Assembly: GCA_942492915.1 (NCBI GenBank)
Contig: OW818662.1
Location: forward strand, 3,782,001 to 3,846,000
Direction: 5' to 3'
DNA length: 64,000 nucleotides
Origin: Turneriella sp942492915
Lineage (GTDB): Bacteria; Spirochaetota; Leptospiria; Turneriellales; Turneriellaceae
Made by a program: the position numbers and the translations under genes. This document shows positions 16,523 to 23,741 of this stretch, one piece after another. The first letter of the stretch is position 1. The number at the start of each line of letters is the position of its first letter. The notes under the pieces are model-generated. The model was not told the DNA's origin and searched no databases. It saw only the letters and a program-made list of their open reading frames with translations.

Positions 16523-17831
16523 CGTGTTCTTCGTGTTTAACGAACTTGTACTTCGCCTCTGCTTCGTCGAGCAGCGAGAGCACCGTATCAAGATCTTCAC
16601 GTGTGTGCAGCGCCGACAGTGAAAGACGCAGGCGGTCTTTTTTACGCGGTACCGCCGGGTACGGAACCGGGTTCACGAACACACCGCGCTCATCGAGAAA
16701 CTTGGTGATTTCGCGCATGACGAATGAGTCACCGATTACCACAGGTGTGATTGCAGTCTGCGTACGCTCGATGTCAAAGCCGCGCTTTTTCAGTTCTGCG
16801 TGGAAGTATTTGATGTTGTCCCACAGTTGGGTGTGCCATTGTGGTTCGGTCTTGAGAACCTCGAGTGCTGCCAGCTGCGCCGCAACCTGCATCGGAGTTG
16901 GTGATGCAGCGAAAAAGTAGGCGCGTGAGAAGAAGCGCAGGTATCGCACGACTTCTTTTTTCGCGCTGATAAAGCCCCCGACTCCGCCTAGCGACTTAGA
17001 GAAAGTGCCCATGACGATGTCGAGCTTGCCTTCGAGGTCGAAGTGCTCGGGCGAACCTTTGCCTGTCTTGCCGAGAACGCCCGTTGAATGCGCTTCGTCG
17101 ACCATGAGCTTCGCACCGTGTTTTTTCACGAGATCGTAGATGTCTTTGAGGGGGGCAATGTCGCCGTCCATTGAGTAGACACCTTCGACGACGACGAGGC
17201 GGTCGCCGAGGCCTTTTTTGGTCTGGATGAGCACGCGTTCGAGCGAATCCATGTCGTTGTGGCGAAAGGTTGTGATTTTTGCGCCTGACAAGAGCGCGCC
17301 GTCGATGATCGACGCGTGCGCAAGTTTGTCGATGATGATCGTGTCTTTGGGTCCAAGAAAGCAGGACAGCACGCCGACGTTGGTTGAATATCCCGACGGA
17401 TACAGAATCGTGTCTTCAGTACCTTTGAGCTCCGACAGATTTTTCTCGAGCTCACGGTGCACGTCGTAGTAGCCAGAAAAGTGGGGGGGCGAACCTGCGC
17501 CCGCGCCGTATTTTTCGGCTGCAGCAATCGCCGCCGCTTTCACTTTCGGGTGGTTATTGATGCCGAGGTACGAGTTTGACCCCATCATGATCATTTCTTT
17601 CGCTTTGCCGGTCTTCTGGTCTTCGACCACAACGCGGTTCGCGTTAGCTGAAAGCATCACGCGGCGGTACATGTGGTGGCCGATAGAGATTTGGTAGTCT
17701 ACTGAATCAGCGAATGGCTGGCACCAGGCGAAAAGGTCTGGCTGTTCGCGGCGCTGCAGCACGAAGTCTGCGAGGGTCTTATGCAGGTGGTTCTGGTCGT
17801 ATTGAGATTGCAATTCTTCAGCTGTATTCAT
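16518..17831 (-). CDS. Alpha-oxoamine synthase family enzyme, serine palmitoyltransferase-like
   Basis: A 437-residue PLP-dependent enzyme of the family that includes serine palmitoyltransferase (SPT), 2-amino-3-ketobutyrate ligase and BioF. These condense an amino acid with an acyl-CoA. The Schiff-base Lys is K279 (GTFSKSLGG), with DEAHST (245-250) and the PLP-stacking His at 172 (LAHASIIDG). GVFVNPVPYPAVP near the C-terminus resembles the GVFINPV segment I recall from Bacteroides SPT. The usual GSR of the family reads GSPPH (113-117), which may affect substrate choice. ATG 17831 has AGGAG at correct spacing; a GTG upstream at 17849 does not. No other bio genes are in the window, so a BioF role is less likely. 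Confidence 0.8.
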   Translation of the reverse strand: MNTAEELQSQYDQNHLHKTLADFVLQRREQPDLFAWCQPFADSVDYQISIGHHMYRRVMLSANANRVVVEDQKTGKAKEMIMMGSNSYLGINNHPKVKAAAIAAAEKYGAGAGSPPHFSGYYDVHRELEKNLSELKGTEDTILYPSGYSTNVGVLSCFLGPKDTIIIDKLAHASIIDGALLSGAKITTFRHNDMDSLERVLIQTKKGLGDRLVVVEGVYSMDGDIAPLKDIYDLVKKHGAKLMVDEAHSTGVLGKTGKGSPEHFDLEGKLDIVMGTFSKSLGGVGGFISAKKEVVRYLRFFSRAYFFAASPTPMQVAAQLAALEVLKTEPQWHTQLWDNIKYFHAELKKRGFDIERTQTAITPVVIGDSFVMREITKFLDERGVFVNPVPYPAVPRKKDRLRLSLSALHTREDLDTVLSLLDEAEAKYKFVKHEEHA

Positions 17832-18012
17832 GTTGCTCCTTAAAATCACGTCTTGGTAAAGGCGGATGTATCTGTATTAGACGTATCTCGATCTGATTCC
17901 GGCACTTTTTCCGCACTGCACAACACGTCAAGTCGATTGAGTTATGCGCAATTTGCTCGCGAAGGGGAGTAAATTACGTAATATTACTAGGCCCAAGCAG
18001 TAGTCTCGGTAA

Positions 18013-18041
18013 TTGACAGCCGGCCATTTTCGTGCTAGAAA
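18013..18041 (+). promoter_or_regulatory. Sigma70-type promoter of the CheY-like gene
   Basis: A perfect TTGACA (18013-18018) is followed by a 17-base spacer and TAGAAA (18036-18041), with an extended -10 TGC immediately before it. The gene start is 28 bases downstream. The 237-base gap between the AONS-family gene start and this gene otherwise shows only AT-rich sequence with a GTAATATTAC palindrome near 17975. Confidence 0.6.
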
Positions 18042-18068
18042 CAGCCATTCCAATTGCGGAGGGTTCAA

Positions 18069-18431
18069 ATGCAAACAGTACTCGCGGTAGATGATTCAGA
18101 GACAATGCGCCAAATGGTCAAGATGACGCTGCAGACCGGCAACTATCAAGTTGTGCTGGCGAGCGACGGTGAAGAGGCGCTCAGCAAATTTATCAGCACG
18201 ACGGGCCATGGTTTTGACCTGGTGGTAACCGACATCAACATGCCCAAGATGGATGGCATCGGCTTAATCAAAGAAATTCGTTTGCGAAATAAAGAAGTGC
18301 CGATTCTGGCGCTGACGACCGAATCAGAAGACTCTATGCGCAAAAAAGGCGCCGACGCGGGCGCAAACGGGTGGATGACGAAACCTTTTAAGCCTGCGCA
18401 GTTCATGGAAGTCGTTTCACGCATTATTTGA
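18069..18431 (+). CDS. CheY-like single-domain response regulator
   Basis: A 120-residue receiver domain without an output domain. The acidic pair is D8-D9, the phospho-acceptor is D55 (VVTDINMPKMDG), the switch Thr is T83/T84 (LALTTES) and the conserved Lys is K105 (MTKPF). The pattern SVAVDDSETMRQMV is typical of chemotaxis-type CheY proteins, so binding to a flagellar switch or another partner is likely. ATG 18069 is set by GGAGGG at 18058-18063. No kinase is adjacent; it seems to be a single-gene unit with its own strong promoter. Confidence 0.92.
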   Translation: MQTVLAVDDSETMRQMVKMTLQTGNYQVVLASDGEEALSKFISTTGHGFDLVVTDINMPKMDGIGLIKEIRLRNKEVPILALTTESEDSMRKKGADAGANGWMTKPFKPAQFMEVVSRII

Positions 18432-18506
18432 AGCCAGACACGCCTGGCACGAACCTGTGGCCGGGTTTGTGACGCATATGTCATTAATTTATTGACCGCC
18501 TGCATG

Positions 18507-18524
18507 GCTATGGAAATCCATAGC
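18507..18524. repeat. Palindrome just before the hydroxylase start
   Basis: GCTATGGA (18507-18514) pairs with TCCATAGC (18517-18524) around AA, ending one base before ATG 18526. Its GCTATGG/CCATAGC ends match the core of the palindromes at 5.4-5.7 kb, so it may be a shortened member of the same family. Confidence 0.6.
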
Positions 18525-18525
18525 T

Positions 18526-19101
18526 ATGCTCGGTATACCCCTAGGCCTTCTTGCTGCCAATGCGTTTGAATGGTTCGCGCATAACAAACTATTGCACGAG
18601 TACGGTCGCAACCGCAGCGGCAGCGCGCATTACCATTGGGATCATCATCGCGAGGTGCGCCGCAATAATTTCGGCGAACCGCAATACGATCATTTTTTCG
18701 GCGAAGAGTATGCGCGGCATCGTTATGAAGTCGAAGCGCTGGTGAGAGTCTCGCTCATGGTCTCCCCGCTTTTTCCCGTGGCGCCTTTTTTCACGGCAAC
18801 GCTCTGGTATTCTGCCTGGAATTATTACAACTGCCATCGCAAGTCGCATGAGAACCCCGAATGGGCGCGCGAGCATTTGCCGTGGCACGTTGACCACCAC
18901 CTCGGCCGCAATCAAGACACCAACTGGTGTGTGACCAAGCCGTGGTTCGATTACATCATGGGCACGCGCGTGCTGACGCCTCATAGCACCGCGGAGTCTA
19001 ACCCGTTAGGTATACCGCTGCCGAAACCGGTTGAAGATTTTCTCTGGCAGCTCGTGCCACGCCCAAAACACGAACCTGCCAGAGCAACGGCCGCTGCCTG
19101 A
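18526..19101 (+). CDS. Fatty acid hydroxylase / sterol desaturase superfamily protein
   Basis: A 191-residue membrane protein with the His clusters of this di-iron superfamily: EWFAHNKLLHE (residues about 15-25), HYHWDHHREVR (about 35-45), CHRKSHENPEWAREH and WHVDHHLG (about 105-130). Hydrophobic segments lie at the N-terminus and at about 78-100. Members insert hydroxyl groups or double bonds into lipids, sterols or carotenoids. The Asn-Thr-Asn-Trp region after the last cluster is typical. ATG 18526 is the only start, since a stop lies in frame at 18493. It is separated by one gene from the AONS-family enzyme, which hints at a lipid target. Confidence 0.8.
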   Translation: MLGIPLGLLAANAFEWFAHNKLLHEYGRNRSGSAHYHWDHHREVRRNNFGEPQYDHFFGEEYARHRYEVEALVRVSLMVSPLFPVAPFFTATLWYSAWNYYNCHRKSHENPEWAREHLPWHVDHHLGRNQDTNWCVTKPWFDYIMGTRVLTPHSTAESNPLGIPLPKPVEDFLWQLVPRPKHEPARATAAA

Positions 19102-19106
19102 TAGGT

Positions 19107-19151
19107 AAAGGAGCACTGTCAACGCGCTTTGGGCGCTGACAGTGCTCCTTT
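19107..19151. terminator. Bidirectional terminator hairpin between convergent genes
   Basis: Arms of 15 bases, 19107-19121 and 19137-19151 (AAAGGAGCACTGTCA and its exact complement), flank a GC-rich 15-base loop that can pair internally (CGCGC/GGGCG). The TetR stop codon (19119-19121) is in the left arm and the hydroxylase stop lies 6 bases before it. The outer AAAG/CTTT gives a short T-run in both directions. Confidence 0.75.
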
Positions 19152-19748
19152 CGTAAATATTTCGATCACCGTCATCGCGATGAGAAGCAGATTATTGGCC
19201 GGCGACTCCGGTTCGGTCGATGCGCGCATCGCATCGAGAATCATCGCGTTCAAGATGCGCGCGGCGCTGGGTATATGCAGTTCGGGGCGAATGAAGCCCT
19301 TGTCGCGGCCGATGACCAGAAAGCGTTCGGTCGCTTTCTGAAACTCGACTTGCGAAGCTTCGAAACGTTTGCGAATTTCAGGGTCGGCGTGCACCTCGTC
19401 GAAGAAGATGCGCATATGGCTGATCTCGCGCAAAAAAACGCCACCGAATTCGGCGTAGAATTTCTGCATCTCGGCAATATAGTCTTCGACACAGGTTGCC
19501 GTCTCGGGCAGCGTGCCGCGCGCAATTCGCAGTAGCTCCTCATTGAGCGCATCGTACAACGTCAGAAAGATATCGAGTTTGTTTTCGAAATAGCGGTAGA
19601 TGGTGCCGTGGCCGACATCGAGCTTCTCGGCGATGTCGGCGATGCCCGTCGCGTGAAAGCCCTTTTCGGCGAAGACCGCACGGGCAGCGACGAGAATTGC
19701 CTCGCGTTTAGCCTGACGTTGTTCTTTGGTAACTTCGGGGCGGGCCAT
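19119..19748 (-). CDS. TetR family regulator
   Basis: A 209-residue repressor. The N-terminal HTH is clear (AILVAARAVFAEKGFHATGIADIAEKLDVGHGTIYRYFENKLDIF, residues about 17-62). The rest is an all-helical ligand and dimer domain with TEPESPANNL near the end. It is divergent from a Baeyer-Villiger-type monooxygenase gene, with a symmetrical operator-like site between them, so it probably controls that gene and itself in response to a hydrophobic substrate. Confidence 0.9.
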   Translation of the reverse strand: MARPEVTKEQRQAKREAILVAARAVFAEKGFHATGIADIAEKLDVGHGTIYRYFENKLDIFLTLYDALNEELLRIARGTLPETATCVEDYIAEMQKFYAEFGGVFLREISHMRIFFDEVHADPEIRKRFEASQVEFQKATERFLVIGRDKGFIRPELHIPSAARILNAMILDAMRASTEPESPANNLLLIAMTVIEIFTKGALSAPKAR

Positions 19749-19778
19749 GGGGTGTCTGGAGGCAGTTGTTGTTTACGG

Positions 19779-19792
19779 AATGACGTGTCATT
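19779..19792. promoter_or_regulatory. Candidate TetR operator in the monooxygenase promoter
   Basis: AATGAC (19779-19784) and GTCATT (19787-19792) are exact complements around GT. The site lies between a plausible -35 (TTGTTT, 19769-19774) and -10 (TTTAAT, 19791-19796) reading toward the monooxygenase, the usual position for a TetR-type repressor to block RNA polymerase. Confidence 0.6.
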
Positions 19793-19799
19793 TAATTAT

Positions 19800-19840
19800 T
19801 GCATTATCTACCGATTGCTTGGCAATCGGTAGATAATGCA
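19800..19840. repeat. Perfect 19-bp-stem hairpin upstream of the monooxygenase
   Basis: Arms 19800-19818 and 19822-19840 are exact reverse complements with a TTG loop. An ATG in the right arm (19836) is in frame with the monooxygenase, but ATG 19848 just after the hairpin is the more likely start. The hairpin lies downstream of the candidate -10 and would be in the 5' leader of the mRNA. Confidence 0.85.
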
Positions 19841-19847
19841 GACCACC

Positions 19848-21467
19848 ATGAGTGAGGGCAAAATGAAAAACAAGAAGGCAAAAACAGCACAGGGTTGGGT
19901 CCGCGCCGCAGGCGCGAACGCTATCGACACTGAAGTTCTCGTCGGCAGCGCCGACCCCCAAGCTGTTGACACAGACGTTTTGGTCGTAGGCTCGGGCTTC
20001 TCGGGCATCGGCGCGGGCATCAAGCTCAAAGAAGCCGGCATTCCCTTTATTGTGCTCGAGAAAGCGGCCGACCTCGGCGGCACCTGGCGCGACAACACAT
20101 ACCCCGGCATCGCGGTCGACATCACTTCGTTCACCTATTCGTTTTCGTATGAGCAGTTGCCCGACTGGTCGCGCGTTTTTGCGCCGGGTGCGGAGCTCAA
20201 AAAGTACGCAGACCATTGCGCCGAGAAATATGGCGTGCGCGAACACATGCGTTTCAACGCTGAAGTCGAGTCGAGCACGTTCGACCCGGCGGCGCACGTG
20301 TGGGTGACCAAGCTTAAAGGTGGGGATGTCGTAACCTCACGATACCTTGTGCTCGCGACGGGCGGCCTCACTATACCTAAACTGCCTGACATCGAAGGCA
20401 TAGAAAATTTTAAGGGCAAAAAAATTCACACCGCAAGATGGGACCATTCGTATGACCTCACCGGTAAACGCGTCGGCATCATCGGCACGGGAGCCACGAG
20501 TGTGCAGCTCGTACCGGCGCTCGCGCCGATTGTCAAAGAGCTGCACGTCTACCAGCGCACCCCGATCTGGATTCTGCCGAAACCCGATGCTGAGCTCGCA
20601 AGCGCGGTCAAGCTCGCGCTTAAATACATCCCGGGTCTGCAGTGGTTGCTGCGCGGCATCACGAATTCCATCACCGAAGCGGTGATGGTGCTCGGCGTTA
20701 TTAACTACAAGAAGTATCCGCAGATCACGAAGTTTTTTGAGAATATCTGCCTCGACCATCTCGAAAAGCAGGTGAAAGACCCGGCGCTGCGCGCGAAGCT
20801 TACGCCGAGCTATGGTTTTGGCTGCAAACGCCCGAGTTTTCACAACGACTATTTGCAGACATTTAATCGTGAAAACGTTGAGCTGGTCACAGACGGTATC
20901 TCGCATGTGACAGAAGACAGCATTGTGACGCGCAACGGAGTTGAGCGTCACATTGATGTACTCATTACCGCCACCGGGTTCAAAACTTTTGAGAAAGGTA
21001 ACACTCCACCTTTTCCCGTGAACGGTTTGGACGGCAAAGAACTCGGCACGTTCTTCGACGAAGAACGCTACCAGGCGTACGAAGGCATTTCGGTGCCGAA
21101 GTTTCCGAATCTGTTTATCATGCTTGGGCCATACGCAGCGACCGGTGCGTCTTGGTTTCAGATGGTCGAGAACCAGTCGCACCACCTCGTGCGCGTGATC
21201 GCCGAAGCGAAGCGCCGCGGCACAACCTGGGCAGAACCGAAACAAGAAGCGCATGACCGCTACCACGCCGACATCATGCGGCGCATGGGAGACACGGTTT
21301 TTTTCAACAACAATTGCGCTTCGGCGAACAGCTATTATTTCGACCGCCACGGCGATGCGCCGTTCATGCGACCGATGACGTACGCAGAGGTATGGTGGCA
21401 CAGCCACTTTTTTGACTTGAATGACTATGCGTACAAAAGACTGTCCACGGCATTTACAGAAGCATAA
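19848..21467 (+). CDS. Flavin-dependent Baeyer-Villiger-type monooxygenase
   Basis: A 539-residue FAD/NADPH enzyme. The FAD-binding motif GSGFSG is at residues 48-53, followed by LEKAADLGGTWRDNTYPG. The Baeyer-Villiger fingerprint FxGxxxHxxxW is at 188-198 (FKGKKIHTARW), but the next residue is Asp rather than the usual Pro. The NADPH motif GIIGTGATS follows. Members oxidise ketones, steroids or long-chain substrates. A start at ATG 19836 is possible but lies inside a hairpin. It is followed after 8 bases by a SRPBCC-domain gene and is probably regulated by the divergent TetR protein. Confidence 0.88.
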   Translation: MSEGKMKNKKAKTAQGWVRAAGANAIDTEVLVGSADPQAVDTDVLVVGSGFSGIGAGIKLKEAGIPFIVLEKAADLGGTWRDNTYPGIAVDITSFTYSFSYEQLPDWSRVFAPGAELKKYADHCAEKYGVREHMRFNAEVESSTFDPAAHVWVTKLKGGDVVTSRYLVLATGGLTIPKLPDIEGIENFKGKKIHTARWDHSYDLTGKRVGIIGTGATSVQLVPALAPIVKELHVYQRTPIWILPKPDAELASAVKLALKYIPGLQWLLRGITNSITEAVMVLGVINYKKYPQITKFFENICLDHLEKQVKDPALRAKLTPSYGFGCKRPSFHNDYLQTFNRENVELVTDGISHVTEDSIVTRNGVERHIDVLITATGFKTFEKGNTPPFPVNGLDGKELGTFFDEERYQAYEGISVPKFPNLFIMLGPYAATGASWFQMVENQSHHLVRVIAEAKRRGTTWAEPKQEAHDRYHADIMRRMGDTVFFNNNCASANSYYFDRHGDAPFMRPMTYAEVWWHSHFFDLNDYAYKRLSTAFTEA

Positions 21468-21475
21468 GAGGTAAC

Positions 21476-21910
21476 ATGGAAATACATACAGAGATCGAAA
21501 TTAACGCCTCGCCTGAGACTGTCTGGCAGGTTCTCAGCGACTTTGCCTCATACCCCGCATGGAACCCGGTAATCACCCGAATTAACGGCACGCCGACGGT
21601 TGGTGAAAAAATCAGCTTCACAATACAGGCGGCGCCGTTTGTGCAGATACCTATCCCTCTCTGCGAAATACTCGTCGCTTCGGGCCGTGAACTCCGCTGG
21701 AAAGGGCCGGCATTGCCGCTGATCGATCAGGTCTTGAGCGGTGAGCATTACTTCATCGTACAAGAGGCTGGCCCAAAAAAGGTCCGTTTTGTGCATGGCG
21801 AGAGCTTCACGGGATACGTTGCTTCTGTGCTCGAACCCATTCTGCAGCAGCGCCTCACCGAGTCGTACAGCACCATGAACCGGGCGCTCAAAGAGCGCTG
21901 CGAACGCTGA
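21476..21910 (+). CDS. SRPBCC (START-like) domain protein
   Basis: A 144-residue protein with the helix-grip fold pattern of the polyketide cyclase/SRPBCC group: an N-terminal INASPETVWQVLSDFASYPAWNPVI motif, central beta strands and a long C-terminal helix (LEPILQQRLTESYSTMNRALKERCE). Such proteins bind hydrophobic ligands in a central cavity. GAGG precedes ATG 21476. It is co-transcribed with the monooxygenase (8-base gap) and may bind its substrate or product; this is inference. Confidence 0.85.
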   Translation: MEIHTEIEINASPETVWQVLSDFASYPAWNPVITRINGTPTVGEKISFTIQAAPFVQIPIPLCEILVASGRELRWKGPALPLIDQVLSGEHYFIVQEAGPKKVRFVHGESFTGYVASVLEPILQQRLTESYSTMNRALKERCER

Positions 21911-21916
21911 TTATGT

Positions 21917-21948
21917 CGCATTTGGCTGCCTGAGGGCCGCCAAATGCG
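21917..21948. terminator. Hairpin after the SRPBCC gene
   Basis: CGCATTTGGC (21917-21926) pairs perfectly with GCCAAATGCG (21939-21948) around a 12-base loop. It starts 7 bases after the stop and precedes rplS. No T-run follows, so it may be an mRNA 3' end or processing signal rather than a strong terminator. Confidence 0.55.
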
Positions 21949-22005
21949 GTGATTCAAGAGTTACAACAACCGTTGACGGCCTGTCTCAGCGCCCAAAACA
22001 GACAA

Positions 22006-22458
22006 ATGCTGAACCAGATTCTCCAAAAGCTGAACTATGATGTTGTCAACCGTCCCGTTGACTTCTCGGTCGGCGATACCGTAAAAGTACACTACAAAAT
22101 CAAAGAAGGCGCCAAAGAGCGTATTCAAATCTATGAAGGCCTCGTCATCGGCATTCAGAACCAGGGCGCAGGCAAGACCTTCACCGTTCGCCGCGTTAGT
22201 TTTGATGTGGGCGTTGAGCGCATTTTTCCCCTGTACGCACCTACAGTTGAGAAAGTAGAAAAAATTCGTTCGAGCAAAGTACGCCGTGCGAAACTCTACT
22301 ACCTGCGTGACAAGTCGGGCAAGGGCAGCCGTCTGAAAGAAATCGTGCGCAAGCCGGTGACAGATTCACTGTTTGCAGCGGCACAGGCTTACAAGGCATC
22401 AAAGCCACAGCCAGCGGCACCAGCCCCTGCTGCGGCTGAAGCTGAAACACCTGCGTAA
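22006..22458 (+). CDS. rplS: 50S ribosomal protein L19
   Basis: A 150-residue L19. The family pattern is clear: VGDTVKVHYKIKEGAKERIQIYEG, VIGIQNQGAGKTFTVRRVS, GVERIFPLYAPTVEKVE, RRAKLYYLRDKSGK. L19 lies at the 30S-50S interface. The last 25 residues are an Ala/Pro/Glu-rich tail not found in E. coli L19 (115 residues). ATG 22006 was chosen because it begins exactly where L19 proteins begin; a GTG at 21949 would add 19 unlike residues. A strong terminator follows at 22482-22510. It is not beside rpsP-rimM-trmD, the usual context. Confidence 0.95.
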   Translation: MLNQILQKLNYDVVNRPVDFSVGDTVKVHYKIKEGAKERIQIYEGLVIGIQNQGAGKTFTVRRVSFDVGVERIFPLYAPTVEKVEKIRSSKVRRAKLYYLRDKSGKGSRLKEIVRKPVTDSLFAAAQAYKASKPQPAAPAPAAAEAETPA

Positions 22459-23146
22459 ATCACTCTCGCAGGGTGACGACGAAAACCGCGCTCTGGCGCG
22501 GTTTTTTTTTGAGTTCGGCGGCGGCAGCTTTCGTGCTGTCATTGGCGTCGACGAAGTTGGTCGCGGTTCGCTATTTGGTCCCGTGACGGTCGGCGCAGTG
22601 CTTGTCAGCGAAACAGACTGGCAGCAACTCGGCAACGAACCCTGGTTTAGTTCGGTCACAGATTCAAAAATGCTCAGCGGTAAAAAACGTGAGGCGCTTG
22701 CCCCTGAGCTCAGGGCCCGCCTGCCGCACGCAGTGGCGCATGTAGCCGTGCGTTACATCGATACCTACAATATCAACCGCGCCGTGCAATTCGGTATCTA
22801 CCGTGCGGTGCAGCGGCTTTTGGTGACCACAGGCGTTGCACCAGCCGAATGCCGTATCATCGTCGACGGCAACTACCGTTTCGTCTACCCCGGCCTGCGC
22901 ATGCAGAAGGTAATGCCCCGCGTCGACGCCGAGGTCAAAGCTGACTTGAAATATTTTCCGGTCTCTGCGGCTTCGATTATCGCGAAGGTCGAACGCGACG
23001 CAATGATTGCACGCGCAGCCCTGCGTTTCCCGGGCTATGGGCTCGAAGCCCACGCAGGCTACGGCACACAGCAGCACCGCGACGCCATCGCGCGGTTGGG
23101 GCTGTCACCGTACCACCGCAAATCGTTCAAGCTGCGAAATTCGTAA
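22373..23146 (+). CDS. rnhB: Ribonuclease HII
   Basis: Cleaves RNA in RNA-DNA hybrids and at single ribonucleotides. Active-site residues are in GVDEVGRG (first Asp and Glu), VTDSKMLS and the later DAEVKADLKYFPVSAASIIAKVERD region, with the GSGY-like segment reading HAGYGTQQH. The start is odd: between the previous stop and the GVDEVGRG core there is no ATG or GTG, and only TTG 22373 inside rplS is available. That gives a 257-residue protein with about 58 extra residues and makes the reading frame run through the rplS terminator and its nine-T run. A non-canonical start (for example CTG) nearer the core is possible. The 3' end overlaps the convergent TetR gene by 20 bases. Confidence 0.85.
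   Translation: MQRHRLTRHQSHSQRHQPLLRLKLKHLRKSLSQGDDENRALARFFFEFGGGSFRAVIGVDEVGRGSLFGPVTVGAVLVSETDWQQLGNEPWFSSVTDSKMLSGKKREALAPELRARLPHAVAHVAVRYIDTYNINRAVQFGIYRAVQRLLVTTGVAPAECRIIVDGNYRFVYPGLRMQKVMPRVDAEVKADLKYFPVSAASIIAKVERDAMIARAALRFPGYGLEAHAGYGTQQHRDAIARLGLSPYHRKSFKLRNS
22482..22510 (+). terminator. Strong intrinsic terminator of rplS
   Basis: AAAACCGCGC (22482-22491) pairs perfectly with GCGCGGTTTT (22496-22505) around TCTG, and the T-run continues to 22510 (nine T in all). It lies 24 bases after the rplS stop. It is also read as codons in the rnhB frame. Confidence 0.85.
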
Positions 23147-23741
23147 CGAGCTCGTCGATCAGCGTATCGAGATGACCAATCAGGTCATCACTGCCTGTAA
23201 CTTCTTTGAACAGCAGAACCTGCAACTCAAGGCTGAACGCCATTTGAAGAAGCGAATTGACGAGCACTAGGGTCATTACCTGTGACTTCTCCCGCGCGAG
23301 GTGCGGCAGCTCTTCTTCAGTCAGATGCGCCATCAGCGGCAGCCAGTATTTCTTCGCAGCGAGCGGCGCCGCTTTCGGATTATCCAGAAATACCCGATTG
23401 AGTAACCGCGCATGAACAGGCTCGCCCAGCATCCAGTGAAGAAGGCGCTTAAGTTTGAGTTTCAGGCGCTCAGGCGGATTCACCGCATCGACGTGCCGGC
23501 CCAGCAGTTCAGAGATTTTGCCGAAGCTCTCATGCAGTACAGCCTGGTAGAGTTTAAGTTTGGTCGGGTAATGGTGCAGAACGGTCGACTTTGCAGTCTG
23601 TGCCTGCGCAGCGATGTCACCGATACTTGCGCCGTGCAGGCCATGGCGCGCAAAAAGCTGTTGCGCCGTGCTGAAGATGGCCTTCTTGATTTCGGTGTCG
23701 ATCGGGGGGCGCGCCACCTTTTTATGCCCGTGTGGTCGCAA
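23127..23741 (-). CDS. TetR family regulator next to a desaturase
   Basis: A 204-residue protein with an N-terminal TetR HTH (IFSTAQQLFARHGLHGASIGDIAAQAQTAKSTVLHHYPTKLKLY, residues about 22-66) and a helical ligand domain. The start at 23741 is TTG, overlapping the desaturase gene by 20 bases; GTG 23717 is an alternative that begins with the more usual ARPP. Translational coupling to the desaturase and an operator-like site upstream of that gene suggest it represses the pair in response to an acyl-CoA or similar lipid signal, as DesT does in Pseudomonas (analogy only). Confidence 0.85.
   Translation of the reverse strand: MRPHGHKKVARPPIDTEIKKAIFSTAQQLFARHGLHGASIGDIAAQAQTAKSTVLHHYPTKLKLYQAVLHESFGKISELLGRHVDAVNPPERLKLKLKRLLHWMLGEPVHARLLNRVFLDNPKAAPLAAKKYWLPLMAHLTEEELPHLAREKSQVMTLVLVNSLLQMAFSLELQVLLFKEVTGSDDLIGHLDTLIDELVTNFAA

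Noticed and set aside
20337..21407. 356-codon minus-strand frame
   Set aside because: Antisense shadow of the monooxygenase gene, without family features.
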